DNA of 64,000 nt from an uncultured Christensenellaceae bacterium (GTDB lineage Bacteria; Bacillota; Clostridia; Christensenellales; UBA3700). The stretch's first letter is position 1. The number at the start of each line of letters is the position of its first letter. The position numbers and the translations under genes are program-made. Location: the NCBI GenBank assembly GCA_944381325.1, contig CALWKS010000004.1, positions 149,189 to 213,188 on the forward strand, given 5' to 3'. Under the pieces are notes generated by a model, which was given only the letters and a program-made list of their open reading frames with translations, did no database searches and was not told the origin of the DNA. Positions 37,791 to 46,148 of the stretch are shown here, piece after piece.

Positions 37791-37842
37791 AGCCTTATAA
37801 ATCATGTTGCTAAAATCTATAATTTTTTTATTAATAAAAAAC

Positions 37843-38025
37843 TTATACTTCTTTAACGCTTAAAACAAAACATTGTCCGTTATCAAAAGCCAGGTGCAAC
37901 TCTTTTTCATTAACTTCAAACGCTCCGATATAGTATTCTCTGAGTAAAAACAATAGCCCATTTAAAATCTCATCCTCTGAATAGATTTCACTATTTAAAA
38001 TTTCAGTTTTTATTTCTTTTCTCAT
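37843..38025 (-). CDS. Small acidic protein, divergent from tandem-HTH regulator
   Basis: 60 residues (MRKEIKTEIL...), not recognised. It has an AAGGAG ribosome site and a strong promoter (TTGAAA, 17 bp, TATAAT at 38061-38089) whose -35 lies inside a perfect palindrome shared with the divergent HTH gene. This arrangement suggests it is the gene controlled by that repressor. It has no transmembrane segment; a small regulatory or partner protein is possible. Confidence 0.6.
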   Translation of the reverse strand: MRKEIKTEILNSEIYSEDEILNGLLFLLREYYIGAFEVNEKELHLAFDNGQCFVLSVKEV

Positions 38026-38060
38026 AATTTTCTCCTTATGTAATTTTAGTGCATGGAAAT

Positions 38061-38089
38061 ATTATATATCGCATTTCAGTTACTTTCAA
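38061..38089 (-). promoter_or_regulatory. Promoter of the 60-residue protein gene
   Basis: TTGAAA (38084-38089), 17-bp spacer and perfect TATAAT (38061-38066) on the minus strand. The -35 falls within the palindrome at 38077-38102. Confidence 0.65.
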
Positions 38090-38102
38090 CAAAAAGTAAC
38101 TG
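38077..38102. promoter_or_regulatory. Palindromic operator between divergent genes
   Basis: Perfect inverted repeat CAGTTACTTT / AAAGTAACTG with a 6-bp centre, flanked on both sides by the direct repeat GCATTTCA (38071-38078 and 38102-38109). It covers the -35 of the minus-strand promoter and lies just upstream of the HTH gene, as expected for an autoregulated Cro/C1-type repressor. Confidence 0.6.
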
Positions 38103-38133
38103 CATTTCAATATATTTTTGTTGAGGAATAACT

Positions 38134-38583
38134 ATGGAAACTTTAAACTCTTTAAAAGACAGATTCAACGAATTGCTTGCAGAACATAATCTCAAGCCGT
38201 CAGTCCTTGCCTTAAAACTTAACATTCCTAAAAACACTCTGTGCCGCTACGCTCGCGGTGCTCAGATGCCAAACCTTAAAATGGCTATGCTTTTGTCAGA
38301 TTATTTCGGGTGCAGTATCGACTACCTTCTGGGGAGAACTGACAGCAACTGCAATTTTAACCCCCAAGACGCAAAACCTTTTAAAGAACGTTTTCCATTT
38401 CTCCTGCAACAATTTAAAACAAACAAATACCGTATTGCCAAAGAAACAAACTTGCATTCCAGTATTCTTTACCGCTGGCAAAACGGGAATTGTTCTCCTG
38501 AACTTGACAGTCTTATCATACTTGCAGATCACTTTGACTGCTCTGTCGAATATCTCATTGGAAGAAGCAATAATATTTGGTAA
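38134..38583 (+). CDS. Tandem Cro/C1-HTH regulator
   Basis: 149 residues made of two HTH domains of the same type. Domain 1 (about residues 8-66) ends FGCSIDYLLGRTD; domain 2 (about 85-146) ends FDCSVEYLIGRSN, so the protein is an internal duplication. It has no membrane or ligand domain. GAGGAATAACT precedes the ATG. The palindrome upstream is a likely binding site for one chain with two HTHs or for a dimer. It is probably a repressor of itself and of the divergent 60-residue gene. Confidence 0.8.
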   Translation: METLNSLKDRFNELLAEHNLKPSVLALKLNIPKNTLCRYARGAQMPNLKMAMLLSDYFGCSIDYLLGRTDSNCNFNPQDAKPFKERFPFLLQQFKTNKYRIAKETNLHSSILYRWQNGNCSPELDSLIILADHFDCSVEYLIGRSNNIW

Positions 38584-38664
38584 TCGATAAATAAGATTAA
38601 AAATCAGAAAATATTATTAAAAGGCTTATCGCTTATAATTGCCAACTTTTTGGCTTTAAAAATA

Positions 38665-38693
38665 TTGACAATTGATTTTTAATCAGTTATTAT
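38665..38693 (+). promoter_or_regulatory. Promoter of tRNA-Thr
   Basis: Consensus TTGACA (38665-38670), 17-bp spacer and TATTAT (38688-38693), about 33 bp before the tRNA. Confidence 0.65.
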
Positions 38694-38726
38694 ATATTAG
38701 ACATCGCGTAAAAACGATTTAAATAT

Positions 38727-38933
<207 letters not shown>

Positions 38934-38963
38934 CAAAAAGCAATCCGTAAGGGTTGCTTTTTC
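38934..38963 (+). terminator. Second terminator after the duplicated tRNA 3' end
   Basis: AAAAAGCAATCC / GGGTTGCTTTTT with a GTAA loop, directly after the second 21-bp copy. It may be the original terminator of the tRNA gene. Confidence 0.7.
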
Positions 38964-39187
38964 TTTTTGAAATCGTAGTGATATCGGCAATTTTGTTTGC
39001 AAAACATGCCAAAACAATATAAAATTTAACCTCTTCCCTTCTTTTATCCAAAATGAGGTTGTTTTTGTACGTTTAATAAAAATTTAAAAAAGGTATTTGA
39101 TATTTTTTTAACATATGTTACAATAGAAATATGTTACCCGATGTTATCAGTCGTTTTTTTTGCTGTTTTCGGGGATAAGGAGGAAAT
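38964..39187. other. Non-coding stretch before the hydrogenase operon
   Basis: The gap between tRNA-Thr and the hydC-like gene is 385 bp. Beyond the repeat and the two terminators it holds AT-rich sequence and the hydrogenase promoter at its right end. No gene is supported here. Confidence 0.6.
39097..39124 (+). promoter_or_regulatory. Promoter and palindrome of the hydrogenase operon
   Basis: TTGATA (39097-39102), 16-bp spacer, TACAAT (39119-39124). A perfect 12-bp palindrome TAACATATGTTA (39109-39120) overlaps the -10, and ATATGTTAC is repeated at 39130-39138. This could be an operator, but it does not match the Rex consensus. Confidence 0.5.
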
Positions 39188-39685
39188 ATGAATAAAAATT
39201 CTGCGTTTCACGGCACTGCCGAACAGAAAGCGCGGCTTATGGCGGTTATCGAAGAATCCCGCTCTACTCCGGGCTGTCTGATGCACGTTCTGCAGGAAGC
39301 TCAAGGCATTTACGGCTACCTGCCCATAGAAGTTCAGACGATGATTGCCGAAGGATTGGAAATTTCTCTTTCCGAGGTTTACGGCGTTGCCACTTTCTAC
39401 TCTCAGTTCTCTTTGAAGCCGAAGGGCAAGCACCGCATAAGCGTGTGCCTGGGTACGGCTTGTTATGTCAAAGGCTCAGACAAAATTCTTGCCGAAGTTG
39501 AAAAAATATTGGGTATTAAATGCGGCGAATGTACTGAAGACGGTCTTTTCTCGATCGACAGTTGCCGCTGTGTAGGCGCGTGCGGCCTCGCTCCCGTCAT
39601 GATGATCGACGAAGAAGTTTACGGCAGACTCAAACCCGAAATGGTCAAAGACATTCTCAACAAATACAGGGAGGCGCAGAAATGA
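39188..39685 (+). CDS. hydC: [FeFe] hydrogenase subunit, NuoE-like
   Basis: 165 residues, thioredoxin-like [2Fe-2S] protein of the 24-kDa complex I subunit family. The cluster Cys are in CLGTACYVKG and CRCVGACGLAP. It passes electrons between the NuoF-like flavin subunit and the hydrogenase in NAD(H)-linked trimeric hydrogenases. AAGGAGGAAAT precedes the ATG. The stop overlaps the next start as ATGA. Confidence 0.93.
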   Translation: MNKNSAFHGTAEQKARLMAVIEESRSTPGCLMHVLQEAQGIYGYLPIEVQTMIAEGLEISLSEVYGVATFYSQFSLKPKGKHRISVCLGTACYVKGSDKILAEVEKILGIKCGECTEDGLFSIDSCRCVGACGLAPVMMIDEEVYGRLKPEMVKDILNKYREAQK

Positions 39686-41574
39686 CGAACGCTCAGCTCG
39701 ACGCAATACGCGAAAAGAAAAAGGATTTGATACGCGTTCGCCGCGTAATCAAGGAAGAAGGCGAAAAACTCGCCGCTAAGACAGGCTACCGCAAGCAAGT
39801 GCTGGTATGCGGCGGTACAGGTTGCACCTCTTCTCACTCGATGCAGGTAATCGCTCAGCTCGAACAATCGCTGAAAGAACTGAATATTGACGATATACTT
39901 ATAGTAAAGACAGGCTGTTTCGGTCTGTGCGCGCTTGGGCCTATAATGATCGTATACCCCGAAGGCGCGTTTTACGCACAGATGACGCCCGAACACGTCA
40001 AGACGGTGGCTGAAAAGCACCTCGTAAAGGGCGGCGAAATAGTAAAAGAACTTCTCTATCAGGGCACTGTCGCAAAAGACGGCAGCATTATCCCCTTCTC
40101 AGAAACTCCGTTCTATAAAAAGCAGATGAGAATAGCGCTGAGAAACTGCGGCGTTATCGCTCCCGAAGACATAGAAGAAGCTATCGGCGCAGGCGACTAT
40201 GCGGCGCTTGAGAAAGTCCTTAAGGAGATGACTCCCGACGACGTAATCAACGAAATGCTTGCCAGCGGACTCAGAGGCCGCGGAGGCGCAGGATTCCCGA
40301 CCGGCAGAAAATGGTCTTTTGCCAAAGCTTCTGTATCTGACGTCAAATACGTGTGTTGCAACGCAGACGAAGGCGACCCGGGCGCGTTCATGGACCGCTC
40401 CGTGCTCGAAGGCGACCCGCACTGCGTACTCGAAGCTATGGCTATCGCGGGTTATGCAATAGGCTCGAATCACGGTTTCATTTACGTGCGTGCAGAATAC
40501 CCCGTTGCGGTACAGCGTCTTAAAATAGCGATCGCACAGGCGCGCGAATACGGCTTGCTCGGCAAGAACATATTAGGCTCGGGCTTCGACTTCGACATTG
40601 AGATCCGCCTCGGTGCAGGCGCATTCGTATGCGGAGAAGAAACCGCACTAATGACAAGTATCGAAGGACACCGCGGCGAGCCTCGTCCCCGTCCCCCGTT
40701 CCCTGCCGTAAAAGGCTTGTTCGGCAAACCGACAATTCTCAACAACGTTGAGACCTGGGCGAACATCAACCCGATAATAATGAACGGTGCAGCATGGTTT
40801 TCATCTATAGGCACTCCCACCTCTTCTGGCACAAAAGTTTTTGCTCTCGGCGGAAAGATCACCAACGTAGGTCTCGTTGAAGTCCCGATGGGTACTACCC
40901 TCAGAGAAATCGTCGAAGAAATAGGAGGCGGAATTCCAGGAGGCAAAAAGTTCAAAGCGGCGCAGACAGGCGGACCTTCGGGCGGCTGTATACCTGCGGA
41001 ATGCATCGACACTCCGATAGATTACGACAGCCTTCTTGCGATTGGCTCTATGATGGGCAGCGGCGGTATGATAATCCTCGACGAAGACACCTGTATGGTG
41101 GACATTTCAAAGTTCTACCTTGAATTCACCGCAGACGAATCGTGCGGAAAATGCACGCCATGCCGTATAGGTACAAAACGTCTGCTTCAGCTTCTCACCA
41201 AGATAACCGAAGGCAAGGGCGAACCCGAAGACCTGGTCAAGATAGACGAACTTGCCAACCATATGAAACAATCCTCTTTGTGCGCATTGGGTCAGTCAGC
41301 TCCCAACCCGGTACTGTCTACTCTGCGCTATTTCAGAAAAGAGTACGAAGCTCACATCGTTGACAAAATTTGTCCTGCCGGGGTTTGTAAAGCGCTGTTT
41401 ACATACCATATCATCCCCGACAAGTGCAAGGGCTGTACGCTGTGCGCGAGAAACTGCCCTGTCAAGGCTATCAGCGGCGAAGTCAAGAAGCCGCACGTCA
41501 TCGACACGTCAAAGTGCGTAAAGTGCGGACTGTGTATCGCAAACTGCAAATTCGGCGCGATAGAGAGAAAGTGA
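39682..41574 (+). CDS. hydB: [FeFe] hydrogenase flavin subunit, NuoF-like
   Basis: 630 residues from the ATG at 39682 (MTNAQLDAIREKK). Domains: N-terminal thioredoxin-like [2Fe-2S] (VLVCGGTGCTSSHS ... KTGCFGLC, about 35-110), NuoF FMN/NADH domain (GLRGRGGAGFPTGRKW, CNADEGDPGAF, FVCGEETALM), a [4Fe-4S] site ESCGKCTPCRIG, and two C-terminal [4Fe-4S] clusters (CKGCTLCARNCP, CVKCGLCIANCK). It oxidises or reduces NAD(H), and in electron-bifurcating enzymes it couples this to ferredoxin. The stop is 10 bp before the hydA ATG. Confidence 0.95.
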   Translation: MTNAQLDAIREKKKDLIRVRRVIKEEGEKLAAKTGYRKQVLVCGGTGCTSSHSMQVIAQLEQSLKELNIDDILIVKTGCFGLCALGPIMIVYPEGAFYAQMTPEHVKTVAEKHLVKGGEIVKELLYQGTVAKDGSIIPFSETPFYKKQMRIALRNCGVIAPEDIEEAIGAGDYAALEKVLKEMTPDDVINEMLASGLRGRGGAGFPTGRKWSFAKASVSDVKYVCCNADEGDPGAFMDRSVLEGDPHCVLEAMAIAGYAIGSNHGFIYVRAEYPVAVQRLKIAIAQAREYGLLGKNILGSGFDFDIEIRLGAGAFVCGEETALMTSIEGHRGEPRPRPPFPAVKGLFGKPTILNNVETWANINPIIMNGAAWFSSIGTPTSSGTKVFALGGKITNVGLVEVPMGTTLREIVEEIGGGIPGGKKFKAAQTGGPSGGCIPAECIDTPIDYDSLLAIGSMMGSGGMIILDEDTCMVDISKFYLEFTADESCGKCTPCRIGTKRLLQLLTKITEGKGEPEDLVKIDELANHMKQSSLCALGQSAPNPVLSTLRYFRKEYEAHIVDKICPAGVCKALFTYHIIPDKCKGCTLCARNCPVKAISGEVKKPHVIDTSKCVKCGLCIANCKFGAIERK

Positions 41575-41584
41575 GGTGGAAATT

Positions 41585-43309
41585 ATGGAAAAAATGGTCA
41601 ATCTTAAGATAAACGGAATATCGGTATCAGTCCCCGAAGGAACGACGATACTTCAGGCGGCGAGAAAGGCGCATATAGAAATTCCTACTCTCTGCTTTCT
41701 CAAAGACGTAAGCTGCGTAGGATCATGCCGTATGTGCGTGGTCGAAGCGACGGGCGCGCGCGGTCTTGTTGCCGCATGCGTATACCCCGTAGCGGAAGGC
41801 ATGGAAGTAAGAACGAATACAGAAAAGTGCCGCCGTTCACGCAAAATGACGCTCGAGTTATTCCTCAGCAAACACAAGAAAAAATGCCTTTCGTGCGAGC
41901 GCAACCACAACTGCGAATTGCAGAAACTTTCCTTGGGTTACAGCGTGGACGAAGACCGTTTCAAGGGCGAAGACTTTGTCCTGCCTATCGACCTGTCAAC
42001 GCCTTACGTAGTGCGCGACAACGATAAATGTATCAACTGTATGCGCTGCGTTGCGGCTTGCCGTAAACAGCACGTAAACGCTATTGGTCCTATCGGAAGA
42101 GGCTTCAACGTGCATATAGGAAGCGCGTTCGACCGTCCTCTTTCAGACTCACCCTGCGTAGGTTGCGGTCAGTGTATCGTAGCCTGCCCCGTAGGCGCAC
42201 TCAGCGAAAAATCCAACGTAGACGAAGTATGGGACGCCCTCGGCGACAGCACTAAAAAGGTAGTATTCTTCACCGCTCCGTCAGTACGCGCAACGCTGGG
42301 CGAAGCGTTCGATATGCCTATCGGCACAAACGTTGAAGGCAAAATGGTCGCGGCGATAAGAAGACTCAATCCTTACGCTGTATTCAATATGGACGTAACC
42401 GCAGACCTTACCATAATGGAAGAAGCCAGCGAACTCATCAACCGCATAAAGACCAACAAGCCTATGCCTATGTTCACGTCCTGCTGTCCCGCTTGGATAA
42501 AGTTCGTTGAACAGACATATCCCGAGTTTATCCCCAATATCTCATCGTGCAAATCTCCGCAGCAGATGTTCGGCGCTCTGCTCAAGAGTTATTGGTGCGA
42601 AAAACACGGCATCCCCAAAGAAAACCTCTTTGTAGTCAGCGTAATTCCCTGCACCGCAAAGAAAGCAGAATGCAAACGCGAACAGATGAAAGGCGACGTC
42701 GACGCGGCTATCACTACGCGTGAACTTGCGCGTATGATAAAAACTGCAGGCATCAAGTTCAACGAACTGCCCGACGAAGAATTTGACAATCCGTTCGCAA
42801 CAGCGACGGGCGCGGGCGCGATATTCGGCGCTACGGGCGGCGTTATGGAAGCGGCTCTGAGAACTGCGGCACATATGCTGGACGGCAATTTCGAAGTCCT
42901 CGACTTCTTCGCGGTACGCGGCACTCAGCCGATCAAAGAAGCTACCTATCTCGTGGCGGGACATACCCTGCGCGTTGCGGTAACATCAGGTCTCGAAAAC
43001 GCACGCACGCTGCTCGAATCAATAAAATCAGGTGCAAAGAAATACGATTTCATAGAGATAATGGCTTGCCCGGGCGGCTGTGTAAACGGCGGCGGACAGC
43101 CAACTCTTTCTGACAGCGTACGCAACAGCGTAGAACTCAAAGACGCGCGCGCAAAAGCTCTGTATTCAAGCGACGTGCACAACGAACTGCGCCGTTCCGC
43201 AGACTCTCCCGTCATGGATGTGCTGTATGACGAATTCCTCGGATTCCCCAACAGCCACAAAGCGCACGAGATCCTGCACACGACTTACAAAGCCGATAAA
43301 AAGCTGTAA
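41585..43309 (+). CDS. hydA: [FeFe] hydrogenase catalytic subunit
   Basis: 574 residues from the ATG at 41585, chosen for GAGGTGG upstream. Order: [2Fe-2S] domain (Cys37-65 region), His-Cys3 [4Fe-4S] site (HKKKCLSCERNHNC, about 97-110), two [4Fe-4S] (CINCMRCVAAC about 149-159, CVGCGQCIVAC about 191-201), then the H-cluster domain: L1 TSCCPAW (Cys300 proton relay, Cys301 ligand), L2 IPCTAKKAE (Cys356), L3 ACPGGCVNGGGQP (Cys495, Cys499). L2 normally begins with Met (MPC); here it is Ile. With hydB and hydC it forms a trimeric NAD-linked, probably bifurcating, cytoplasmic hydrogenase. Maturases are not in the window. Confidence 0.95.
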   Translation: MEKMVNLKINGISVSVPEGTTILQAARKAHIEIPTLCFLKDVSCVGSCRMCVVEATGARGLVAACVYPVAEGMEVRTNTEKCRRSRKMTLELFLSKHKKKCLSCERNHNCELQKLSLGYSVDEDRFKGEDFVLPIDLSTPYVVRDNDKCINCMRCVAACRKQHVNAIGPIGRGFNVHIGSAFDRPLSDSPCVGCGQCIVACPVGALSEKSNVDEVWDALGDSTKKVVFFTAPSVRATLGEAFDMPIGTNVEGKMVAAIRRLNPYAVFNMDVTADLTIMEEASELINRIKTNKPMPMFTSCCPAWIKFVEQTYPEFIPNISSCKSPQQMFGALLKSYWCEKHGIPKENLFVVSVIPCTAKKAECKREQMKGDVDAAITTRELARMIKTAGIKFNELPDEEFDNPFATATGAGAIFGATGGVMEAALRTAAHMLDGNFEVLDFFAVRGTQPIKEATYLVAGHTLRVAVTSGLENARTLLESIKSGAKKYDFIEIMACPGGCVNGGGQPTLSDSVRNSVELKDARAKALYSSDVHNELRRSADSPVMDVLYDEFLGFPNSHKAHEILHTTYKADKKL

Positions 43310-43329
43310 TTCGTCAACCGATGCAAAAT

Positions 43330-43356
43330 GCCCTGCCGCAAGGCGGGGCTTTTTTA
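43330..43356 (+). terminator. Terminator of the hydrogenase operon
   Basis: GCCCTGCC / GGCGGGGC stem with GCAA loop followed by TTTTTT, 20 bp after the hydA stop. Confidence 0.85.
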
Positions 43357-43622
43357 TTGCTTATACCGCCGCCCTGCTTATCGCGTTCAGATCACCGTAT
43401 TCGCAAAGCGAAAGGCAGGCGAAAAATTATTTTTATAAACTGACTCTCTGCCTCAATCAAAAAAAATAAATCCTCTTTCAAATGAAATAAGAGTATTAAA
43501 AATGCGCTGAACCGTCGTTTTTTTAACAAAAATCATTATTTTTAAATCTGACATTGCTATGTGCTCTTGCGTAATGTATAATTAAAATATAAATGCGGCA
43601 ACGCAGATAAGGGAGAAGTTTT
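43357..43622. other. Non-coding gap after the hydrogenase operon
   Basis: The gap from hydA to the next gene is 313 bp. After the terminator there is AT-rich sequence without a supported gene; the right end holds a promoter at 43554-43582. Confidence 0.55.
43554..43582 (+). promoter_or_regulatory. Promoter of the four-TM membrane protein
   Basis: TTGCTA (43554-43559), 17-bp spacer, perfect TATAAT (43577-43582), about 40 bp before the ATG at 43623. Confidence 0.6.
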
Positions 43623-44189
43623 ATGACGGCAGAAAACAAAAAGAAAATCGTTCAGGCGGTTATGATAACCGTTGCGGCAGGTCTAAACGTATGGGGACTG
43701 CTGACTCTAGCTCAGACAACGGGCGCTGACGTAGGTCTTACGTATATCAGCAATATTCCCAATCTCATTGCGAGATACGTGATCGTAGTAATAACCATGG
43801 CGGCAGGCATCATGCTTATGAGTGCCGCGGCAGGCACATTCAAAGGCAAGGTAAAGAACGTATTTTCTATCGTTGTATGCACTTACAGCACCATACTCAC
43901 GATTCCCCTCTTTCTTGCGTTCATACTGTGCATCCCGATAGCCGCAGGCGCGACCTTCCCCGCCTTTATCGACGAGATGGTGCGCGATATATGTTACTCT
44001 TTCCAGGACATCTTCGGCACAGGCTGGCTGCAATATCTGATATACGCGCTGGGTACGATCATGGGAGCGATTTTCCTCGCCGTACCGATACTTTCGACTT
44101 ATTTCACAGTAAAAGACCTCGATCTTATCGCGCTGATAAAGTCGAAACTTAACAAAAATGACAAACCTGACGAGGCTATAAACGGTTAA
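43623..44189 (+). CDS. Membrane protein of unknown function (about four TM)
   Basis: 188 residues; hydrophobic segments at about 10-30, 48-70, 80-105 and 135-158, and a charged C-terminal tail. AAGGGAGAAG precedes the ATG. Monocistronic, with its own promoter and terminator. No family is recognised. Confidence 0.65.
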   Translation: MTAENKKKIVQAVMITVAAGLNVWGLLTLAQTTGADVGLTYISNIPNLIARYVIVVITMAAGIMLMSAAAGTFKGKVKNVFSIVVCTYSTILTIPLFLAFILCIPIAAGATFPAFIDEMVRDICYSFQDIFGTGWLQYLIYALGTIMGAIFLAVPILSTYFTVKDLDLIALIKSKLNKNDKPDEAING

Positions 44190-44219
44190 TCCGATAAAAA
44201 TTAAAACACCTATACTCGT

Positions 44220-44245
44220 GAGCGCCTGACCATGGCGCTCTTTTT
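44220..44245 (+). terminator. Terminator after the membrane protein gene
   Basis: GAGCGCC / GGCGCTC, 7-nt loop, TTTTT. Confidence 0.85.
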
Positions 44246-44340
44246 ATTATAAACCTTTTCTGCAAAGCGCCGTTTCTCGCGCCGAAACAATCCCCTTGAC
44301 TTATGCCTTGCGATAAATTATCATAAAATTATAAAAAATC

Positions 44341-44372
44341 TTGGCAAAAATAAAAGTCGGATTGTTATATAG
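44341..44372 (+). promoter_or_regulatory. Putative ECF-sigma autoregulatory promoter (copy 1)
   Basis: TTGGCAAAAAT (44341-44351) and GG-x-TTGTT-x-TATAG (44359-44372) occur with exactly the same spacing upstream of the lipoprotein gene at 47195. The box ends only about 7 bp before the sigma-factor ATG, so the transcript would be nearly leaderless or the box may be bound another way. Confidence 0.55.
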
Positions 44373-44379
44373 GTAAAGA

Positions 44380-44913
44380 ATGTCAGACAAAGCGCTCGAA
44401 AAAGCCGTGCTGAAGCTAAAATCAGGCGACAGCCGCGCGTTCGATTATATCTACGATAAGACCTATAAGGTAGTGTTCTTCGTTGCCTTCCGCATACTTG
44501 GCAACAAGCACGCCGCTGAGGACGTAGTTCAGGATACCTACCTAAAGGCTGTATCAAATATCGACGCATACGCATCTGACAACTTCACGGCGTGGATAAC
44601 TACTATTGCCAGAAACAACGCGCTCAACGAATACAACCGCAACAAAAGGCAGACAACGACTGACTTCTCTCAGGAAGACGGTTACCGCGAGGGAGCGTTC
44701 TCTATGCCTGACGAAGACAGCTTCGGGCTTATTTCTGCGGCTAAAAACCTGCTCAGCGAAACCGATTATAAAATAGTCGTTATGTGCTCGATCGCAGGAT
44801 ACAGAAGACGTGAAGCGGCAAAAGCGCTGAACATACCGATATCCACGGTATCTTACAGACTCAAGCAATCGCTGGACGTGCTGGCAAAACACGTCAAAGG
44901 AGGGACAAAATGA
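44380..44913 (+). CDS. ECF-type RNA polymerase sigma factor
   Basis: 177 residues. Region 2 spans about 8-80 (AFDYIYDKTYKVVFFVAFRIL, AAEDVVQDTYLKA) and region 4 about 112-168 (LLSETDYKIVVMCSIAGYRRREAAKAL in outline, with the HTH PISTVSYRLKQSL). It directs transcription of a regulon that likely includes its own operon. Its stop overlaps the start of the anti-sigma gene as ATGA. AGGTAAAG precedes the ATG. Confidence 0.9.
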   Translation: MSDKALEKAVLKLKSGDSRAFDYIYDKTYKVVFFVAFRILGNKHAAEDVVQDTYLKAVSNIDAYASDNFTAWITTIARNNALNEYNRNKRQTTTDFSQEDGYREGAFSMPDEDSFGLISAAKNLLSETDYKIVVMCSIAGYRRREAAKALNIPISTVSYRLKQSLDVLAKHVKGGTK

Positions 44914-46148
44914 ACAGAATATCCAAAGACTTGAAAAAAGACGCGGACAAACTGCTCCCCGACGAACAACTCAAAGAGAATATAAAATCCAGGCTTTTCC
45001 CCTCCTCTGAGCCTAAACGAGCGAAAAGCAAGAGAGGGATTGCCGTAGCCATGTCAGCAGTCGCCTGCGTCCTCGTCATAGCCATAGCTCTCGGCGTTAT
45101 ATTCTCTGTCCCTACAGGGGATAATCCGCCTATAAGCGCCGGCACCAATTCAGACACCCTCGTCCTTATAGACATAAACCCGTCTTTCGAGATAGTAGCC
45201 GATAAGGACGGTCTGGTTAAATCAGTAACCGGCGTAAACAGCGACGCAAGGATAGTCCTTCTCGGAAAAGACTATACGGGAAAGCCTGTCGATCAGGTCT
45301 GCACCGATATAGTAAAAACCTCGATCAACCTCGGATATGTAAATAACAAACACGGGCAGGTAAATATTGCAGCTTACAACGAGGATTCTTCGATAAGCAG
45401 CGAATATATTTCACTCCTTACCGGAAGCGTAAACGGCATCGTAACCGCAAGCGGCGGAACGGTGGTGGGAACTGACGGCGAAGCGGCAAAACAGAAACTC
45501 ATAGACGAGATAATAGCCGCATACGGTACTACCGCAGGACTTGACGAAAAGACGGTGCTCGAACTTCACCGCATTCTCAAACAATACGACGTAACCAAAG
45601 AACAGGAACTGGATAAACTGGAAGACCTGTGGGAAGAAGAACTTGAAAAGGCAGGATTTGACGACGACACTATGGAAGACATAATTGATAAATGGAAAGA
45701 AGAAAACCTTAAACCCCTCGGCGAAGAGCTGGAAGAAGAACTCGAATATTATATTGACCTATACGAAATAAAACTCGTTCTGAGCGGCATAAGCGAAGAT
45801 GAAGCGGAAAGAGCCGCAAAAGAAAAAGAAGCGGAGCTAACTCAACTCGGAAGAGAAGACAGAACGGCGCTGAGAGCTTTTATCGATACGTGGTGGACAG
45901 AAGCAGAAAACGAATTCTACTCCTGCCTTCAGAGCAAGCTGAAAGAAGACGGCAAAACGCAAGCAGAGACAGACAAATTCACTGCAACGGTCCGCTCCGC
46001 GCTCGAAAAAAAGGACCTTGAAGACAAAAAGGAAATCATAGCTGATTTTTTGCAGAATTACTATGAAAACATCGTCGATCCCGATGAAGACGATGACGAT
46101 TTCTGGCAAGAATTTCTCGAAGATCTCTTTGAAGACGATGACGACTGA
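44910..46148 (+). CDS. RsgI-like transmembrane anti-sigma factor
   Basis: 412 residues. About 42 cytoplasmic residues (sigma-binding), one transmembrane helix (about 43-66), then an outside domain with LVLIDINPSFEIVADKDG. In RsgI proteins this DINPS motif is the Asn-Pro autoproteolysis site that starts regulated cleavage; here it is Asn90-Pro91. The C-terminal half is a highly charged helical region ending in a run of acidic residues (EDLFEDDDD), with no recognisable carbohydrate-binding module. Coupled to the ECF gene by ATGA. Classical RsgI partners SigI; pairing with an ECF-like factor is a variation. Confidence 0.85.
   Translation: MNRISKDLKKDADKLLPDEQLKENIKSRLFPSSEPKRAKSKRGIAVAMSAVACVLVIAIALGVIFSVPTGDNPPISAGTNSDTLVLIDINPSFEIVADKDGLVKSVTGVNSDARIVLLGKDYTGKPVDQVCTDIVKTSINLGYVNNKHGQVNIAAYNEDSSISSEYISLLTGSVNGIVTASGGTVVGTDGEAAKQKLIDEIIAAYGTTAGLDEKTVLELHRILKQYDVTKEQELDKLEDLWEEELEKAGFDDDTMEDIIDKWKEENLKPLGEELEEELEYYIDLYEIKLVLSGISEDEAERAAKEKEAELTQLGREDRTALRAFIDTWWTEAENEFYSCLQSKLKEDGKTQAETDKFTATVRSALEKKDLEDKKEIIADFLQNYYENIVDPDEDDDDFWQEFLEDLFEDDDD

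Noticed and set aside
38071..38109. Possible CRISPR-like repeats GCATTTCA
   Set aside because: Only two 8-bp copies flanking an operator palindrome; no array and no cas genes.
39109..39120. Rex-binding site upstream of the hydrogenase
   Set aside because: The palindrome TAACATATGTTA has the opposite half-site order to TTGTTAA-n4-TTAACAA, so I list it only as an unknown operator candidate.
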